Shown here: one piece after another, positions 7,417 to 9,289 of the stretch
How positions within the stretch are numbered: the first letter of the stretch is position 1
How the letters are laid out: every line of letters starts with the position of its first letter
Assembly: GCA_022704725.1 (NCBI GenBank)
Contig: JAKJFV010000038.1
Coordinates: 1-9,289, forward strand
Origin: Spirochaetota bacterium
GTDB lineage: Bacteria; Spirochaetota; Spirochaetia; Treponematales; Treponemataceae
Direction: 5' to 3'
Length of the DNA stretch: 9,289 nucleotides
Made by a program: the position numbers and the translations under genes
The notes under the pieces: model-generated
Databases searched by the model: none
What the model was told of the DNA's origin: nothing
The model's input: only the letters and a program-made list of their open reading frames with translations

Positions 7417-7460
7417 TAAGCTGGCAATATTGAAAATCCCTTTTCAATATTGCCAGCTTA
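7417..7460. repeat. Perfect 20-bp inverted repeat abutting tRNA-Glu
   Basis: Left arm TAAGCTGGCAATATTGAAAA (7417-7436) and right arm 7441-7460 are exact reverse complements with a TCCC centre. The right arm ends one base before nucleotide 1 of tRNA-Glu. There is no terminal T tract, so it is not a standard terminator. As RNA it would be a very stable hairpin in the tRNA-Glu leader; as DNA it could extrude a cruciform. Confidence 0.93.
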
Positions 7461-7532
7461 GGTCCCTTCGTCTATCGGTTAGGACAAAAGATTCTCAATC
7501 TTTAAAGACGGGTTCGATTCCCGTAGGGACCG
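7461..7532 (+). tRNA. tRNA-Glu (anticodon CTC)
   Basis: A full 72-nt cloverleaf. The acceptor GGTCCCT pairs with AGGGACC and the discriminator is G7532. The D stem is GTCT/GGAC. The anticodon stem AAAGA/TCTTT encloses loop TTCTCAA, with anticodon CTC at 7494-7496, which reads GAG. The T arm is CGGG-TTCGATT-CCCG within a 5-bp stem. CCA is not encoded. No convincing -35/-10 pair is visible in the 100 bp between the tRNA-Gln terminator and this gene, because that space is filled by hairpins. The 3' half of the gene reappears in fragments downstream. Confidence 0.95.
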
Positions 7533-7546
7533 AATTAAAAACTAAG

Positions 7547-7573
7547 AAACAATCCTTTGGGGTTGTTTTTTTT
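7547..7573 (+). terminator. Intrinsic terminator after tRNA-Glu
   Basis: AAACAATCC (7547-7555) pairs with GGGTTGTTT (7560-7568), with one T-G pair and a 4-nt loop, and continues into an uninterrupted T tract (7566-7573). It starts 15 bp after the tRNA. Confidence 0.87.
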
Positions 7574-7587
7574 ATTTCTCAATAATG

Positions 7588-7612
7588 CGGGAATCGAACC
7601 CCGTAGTGAGCG
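7588..7612 (+). pseudogene. tRNA-Glu 3'-end fragment with inverted T loop
   Basis: The sequence resembles the tRNA-Glu T arm and acceptor, CGGG-loop-CCCGTAG, and then matches GNGANCG. The loop, however, is AATCGAA, the reverse complement of the tRNA's TTCGATT, and one extra C is present. It reads as a tRNA-Glu 3' remnant whose T-arm centre has flipped between its own stem arms. The short length makes this an inference. Confidence 0.45.
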
Positions 7613-7700
7613 CCGAGCGAAGGCGAGGACAAGCCGCCAGGGATGGCGGCGGCAGCGAACGGAGGCGGGGCGGAAGGAGCAGACACGATGTCTGCGACTA
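7613..7700. repeat. GC-rich block with two perfect hairpins
   Basis: This block is strikingly richer in G and C than its surroundings and rich in GGA on the plus strand (five copies within 7626-7680). It contains GCCGCCA-GGGA-TGGCGGC (7633-7650, 7-bp stem with tetraloop) and GCAGACA-CGA-TGTCTGC (7679-7695, 7-bp stem). No ribosome-binding site or credible reading frame fits. The tail GCGACTAAAGCCCTTCG (7694-7710) recurs with one change at 7926-7942, which links this block to the tandem units that follow. Confidence 0.7.
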
Positions 7701-7706
7701 AAGCCC

Positions 7707-7727
7707 TTCGACTTCCCGTAGGGACCG
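7707..7727 (+). repeat. Second copy of tRNA-Glu 3' end
   Basis: TTCCCGTAGGGACCG (7713-7727) is identical to the last 15 bases of tRNA-Glu (7518-7532). The preceding TTCGA also matches tRNA bases 7513-7517 once a single inserted C (7712) is allowed. A direct repeat of a tRNA 3' end is what an integrative element leaves at its attachment site. Here the copies are only 195 bp apart and no integrase lies between them. Confidence 0.72.
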
Positions 7728-7825
7728 TAAGCAGTTGCAACTTCCTGTTGCAACTGCTTGCCGAGTTTGCTAAAGCAAACTCGAGTCCAGTAACCACCTC
7801 CGGGCGACATCCTTGTCGCATCATT
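7728..7825. repeat. Palindromic tandem unit, copy 1
   Basis: The 98-bp unit holds three hairpins. AAGCAGTTGCAAC (7729-7741) pairs perfectly over 13 bp with 7747-7759 around TTCCT. CGAGTTTGCT (7762-7771) pairs with 7774-7783 around AA. GCGACA (7804-7809) pairs with TGTCGC (7814-7819) around TCCT. The unit ends in ATCATT. Confidence 0.85.
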
Positions 7826-7921
7826 ACGTAAGCTCAACTTCCTGTTTCGCTTACGTTCCGAGTTTGCTTTAGCAAACTCGAGTCCCATAACCTAACAGGG
7901 CGACATCCTTGTCGCATCATT
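7826..7921. repeat. Palindromic tandem unit, copy 2
   Basis: A 96-bp diverged copy of the preceding unit with the same order of hairpins. ACGTAAGC (7826-7833) pairs with GCTTACGT (7849-7856), with the same AAC-TTCCT-GTT tip. CGAGTTTGCT (7859-7868) pairs with 7871-7880 around TT, the exact reverse complement of the copy 1 hairpin. The final 24 bp (7898-7921) are identical to 7802-7825. Arm sequences of the first hairpin differ between units, but pairing is kept. Confidence 0.85.
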
Positions 7922-7952
7922 GTAAGCGACTAAGGCCCTTCGCATTCCCTAA
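7922..7952. repeat. Partial further repeat unit
   Basis: GTAAGC follows copy 2 as at the start of the earlier units. It leads into GCGACTAAGGCCCTTCG (7926-7942) and TTCCC, closely matching 7694-7717 upstream. Similarity fades by about 7952. Confidence 0.6.
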
Positions 7953-8079
7953 TACCATTACTAAACTGGCTAACGCCCTTAAAATCTAAAAAACCTTCGA
8001 TTTATTTACGCCAAAAGAAACTCTCGATCCAAAACGAATAAAACATTATCCAGCATCTTAGCCGAAGTATTGATTGCAC
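7953..8079. other. AT-rich spacer with no recognisable feature
   Basis: Between the repeat cluster and the hsdR terminator I see no tRNA, hairpin of note, or supported gene. A minus-strand open stretch of about 17 codons near 8016-8066 lacks a ribosome-binding site and resembles nothing I know. Confidence 0.5.
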
Positions 8080-8145
8080 AAAAAAACGGTATCAACCTCG
8101 GTGAAAAGCGGAAAATTTTCACCGAGGTTGACAATTTCGTACCGT
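8080..8145 (-). terminator. Large hairpin terminator of hsdR
   Basis: A perfect 16-bp stem pairs TCAACCTCGGTGAAAA (8092-8107) with 8116-8131 around an 8-nt loop. It is extended by an outer 6-bp pairing, ACGGTA (8086-8091) with TACCGT (8140-8145), across an 8-nt one-sided bulge. On the minus strand seven T (complement of 8080-8086) follow, which gives an intrinsic terminator for hsdR about 30 bp after its stop. A stem this long is unusual for a simple terminator. Confidence 0.8.
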
Positions 8146-8174
8146 TCATACGCTATTGCAGATTATAGACTAGT

Positions 8175-9289
8175 TCAACTGTTGCTATTTTTCTTGAAAT
8201 TCTCGGCCTGTTCAAATATTTCTACATAAACTTCATCCCGTTCTACCGGAGGGTATCCGAATTCATCAAGAAGAAGAATTAAGCCTACTTTGAGTGCAGA
8301 TTTTATATCTTCCCTCTTATTCCAATCCGGGAACCGGACTTGTTCGTTTACCAGAGTTTTCACTTTTTTTGCAAGTTCAATTAGTTTATCTTCAGGATAG
8401 AAAAAATCATATTTAATGCACAACTCTTTGAGGATGTCATAAAAAGCTTTTTCTTCAAAGTCTATACCTAATTCATCACCGGCAGAAAATTCTTTGTGAA
8501 CATCCCAAATCATATTGGTAAGTGCTTCGGCCATTTCTTCATAGACTTCACTGCGAAGAATATCATTTTCTGTTCTGTTATTATATTTATCAACAAGAGT
8601 CTGCATTCTCTTTGAAAAATCCATGCCCTTTATTTTGTTGACTTTTTTTATTTCGCTAATAACCTTTGCAAGAAGCTGTTGTAATAATTTTATTTTCGTA
8701 TTAGGCAGTTTTATTTTATTTATTTTATCTATGTAGTCTTTGTCAAAAATATCCTGACCGGAAATGGAATCATCACCAAGTTTAAGTACTTCTTCTATTC
8801 CGTCGCTTTGTAATGCTTCTTTTATCATCTCCCTAACGCGTGCATTCATTTGTGCGGTATCGGGAGCATTACCCTTTGTTAGTTTAAATATGATCGAGCG
8901 AACCGCTAAATAAAAATGTGTTACATCTCTTTCTTCCTGTGTTATTTCTTCGCTTCCGGCACAAATATCATAAGCGGCTTTCAGGCGCTTAACTAAACCC
9001 ATAAAGCGGAGTTCGTGCTCCTTTGATTTTTGTACAAATTCACTTGCCATGTTTAGTGTTTGAAGCTGCTTACTAGGAGAGCCGTTAAAATAATCCGAGC
9101 CGTCAAATGTATGAAAGAGTTTTGCCAAAAGGTCGAGATGATTTCTTACAATAATTAATGATTCAGCTATATCTTCAAACGTGTTGTTATCTGCTTTATT
9201 GTATTTTGCAAGAGCGAGATTCATCTGATTTTTTATACCGATATAATCTACGACAAGACCTTTATTTTTACCTTCGAATTTTCTATTTA
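8175..9289 (-). CDS. hsdR: Type I restriction enzyme R subunit, C-terminal part (5' end beyond window)
   Basis: The frame is open from the right edge to TGA at 8175, giving 370 residues with no start in view; the Met at 9224 is internal. The fragment opens with GLVVDYIGI, the conserved end of the second helicase domain of HsdR. The long helical C-terminal region follows, with family-typical ELGIDFEEKAFYDIL (about 272-286), YPEDKLIELAK, GYPPVERDEVY and EIFEQAENFKK at the end. These match the EcoR124-like (type IC) HsdR C-terminus, which docks the subunit onto the methylase core. HsdR translocates DNA using ATP and cuts unmethylated DNA; its nuclease and Walker motifs would lie beyond the window. 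The 3' end looks intact. The DNA is visibly more AT-rich than the core genes (about 27% GC in 8701-8760 versus about 52% in 5641-5700), consistent with acquired DNA. hsdM and hsdS are not in view. Confidence 0.92.
   Translation of the reverse strand, partial: NRKFEGKNKGLVVDYIGIKNQMNLALAKYNKADNNTFEDIAESLIIVRNHLDLLAKLFHTFDGSDYFNGSPSKQLQTLNMASEFVQKSKEHELRFMGLVKRLKAAYDICAGSEEITQEERDVTHFYLAVRSIIFKLTKGNAPDTAQMNARVREMIKEALQSDGIEEVLKLGDDSISGQDIFDKDYIDKINKIKLPNTKIKLLQQLLAKVISEIKKVNKIKGMDFSKRMQTLVDKYNNRTENDILRSEVYEEMAEALTNMIWDVHKEFSAGDELGIDFEEKAFYDILKELCIKYDFFYPEDKLIELAKKVKTLVNEQVRFPDWNKREDIKSALKVGLILLLDEFGYPPVERDEVYVEIFEQAENFKKNSNS

Noticed and set aside
7535..7888. Long minus-strand and plus-strand open frames across the repeat cluster (for example 7535-7888, 7579-7824, 7643-7831)
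   Set aside because: They run through tandem palindromes, tRNA fragments and a terminator. They have no ribosome-binding sites and low-complexity Arg-rich translations, so they are frames opened by base composition.
7728..7921. CRISPR array
   Set aside because: Only two units, each filled with palindromes and conserved along its length. There are no regular short repeats separated by unique spacers, and no cas genes.
8016..8066. Short minus-strand open stretch of about 17 codons before the hsdR terminator
   Set aside because: It is downstream of the hsdR terminator, has no ribosome-binding site, and its translation resembles nothing I know.

Overview
The window looks like chromosomal DNA from a host-associated spirochaete, most likely a Treponema. 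This rests on the overall look of the proteins (long-type glucose-6-phosphate isomerase, MutS2, ArgR, a DUF368 transporter, a lipoprotein with a relaxed spirochaete-like lipobox), tRNA genes without encoded CCA, and moderate base composition. I cannot name the species from sequence alone.

Bases 1-7152 are ordinary housekeeping genes, all on the minus strand. In transcription order from the right they are rsgA (ribosome-assembly GTPase), mutS2 (MutS-family ATPase with Smr domain), argR (arginine-type repressor), pgi (glucose-6-phosphate isomerase), a strong intrinsic terminator, a DUF368 membrane protein (the PopT-type polyprenyl-phosphate transporter family), and a lipoprotein gene that overlaps it by ATGA and runs off the left edge. 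rsgA and mutS2 are 9 bp apart. argR has its own promoter just after the mutS2 stop, with a possible ArgR operator on it, and pgi follows 40 bp later.

Bases 7211-7573 run the other way. A good sigma-70-type promoter leads into tRNA-Gln(CUG) and an intrinsic terminator, followed by tandem hairpins that include a perfect 20-bp palindrome touching the first base of tRNA-Glu(CUC), which has its own terminator.

Bases 7574-8079 contain no gene I can support. The first 380 bases are a dense cluster of palindromes: a GC-rich block, two diverged tandem units of about 97 bp, a partial further unit, and two pieces resembling the 3' end of the adjacent tRNA-Glu. Some hairpin centres are inverted between copies. 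The rest, to 8079, is AT-rich with nothing recognisable.

Bases 8080-9289 hold the 3' end of a minus-strand type I restriction gene, hsdR (EcoR124-like C-terminus), ending in a large hairpin terminator. It is more AT-rich than the core genes. Together with the tRNA fragments and repeats, this suggests that the tRNA-Glu gene marks a junction between core chromosome and an accessory restriction-modification region.

I found no complete new system. The points most worth checking are the palindrome/tRNA-fragment cluster, the palindrome abutting tRNA-Glu, and altered motifs in ArgR (one ligand-binding Asp missing) and in the MutS2 Smr domain (LDLR motif lost).
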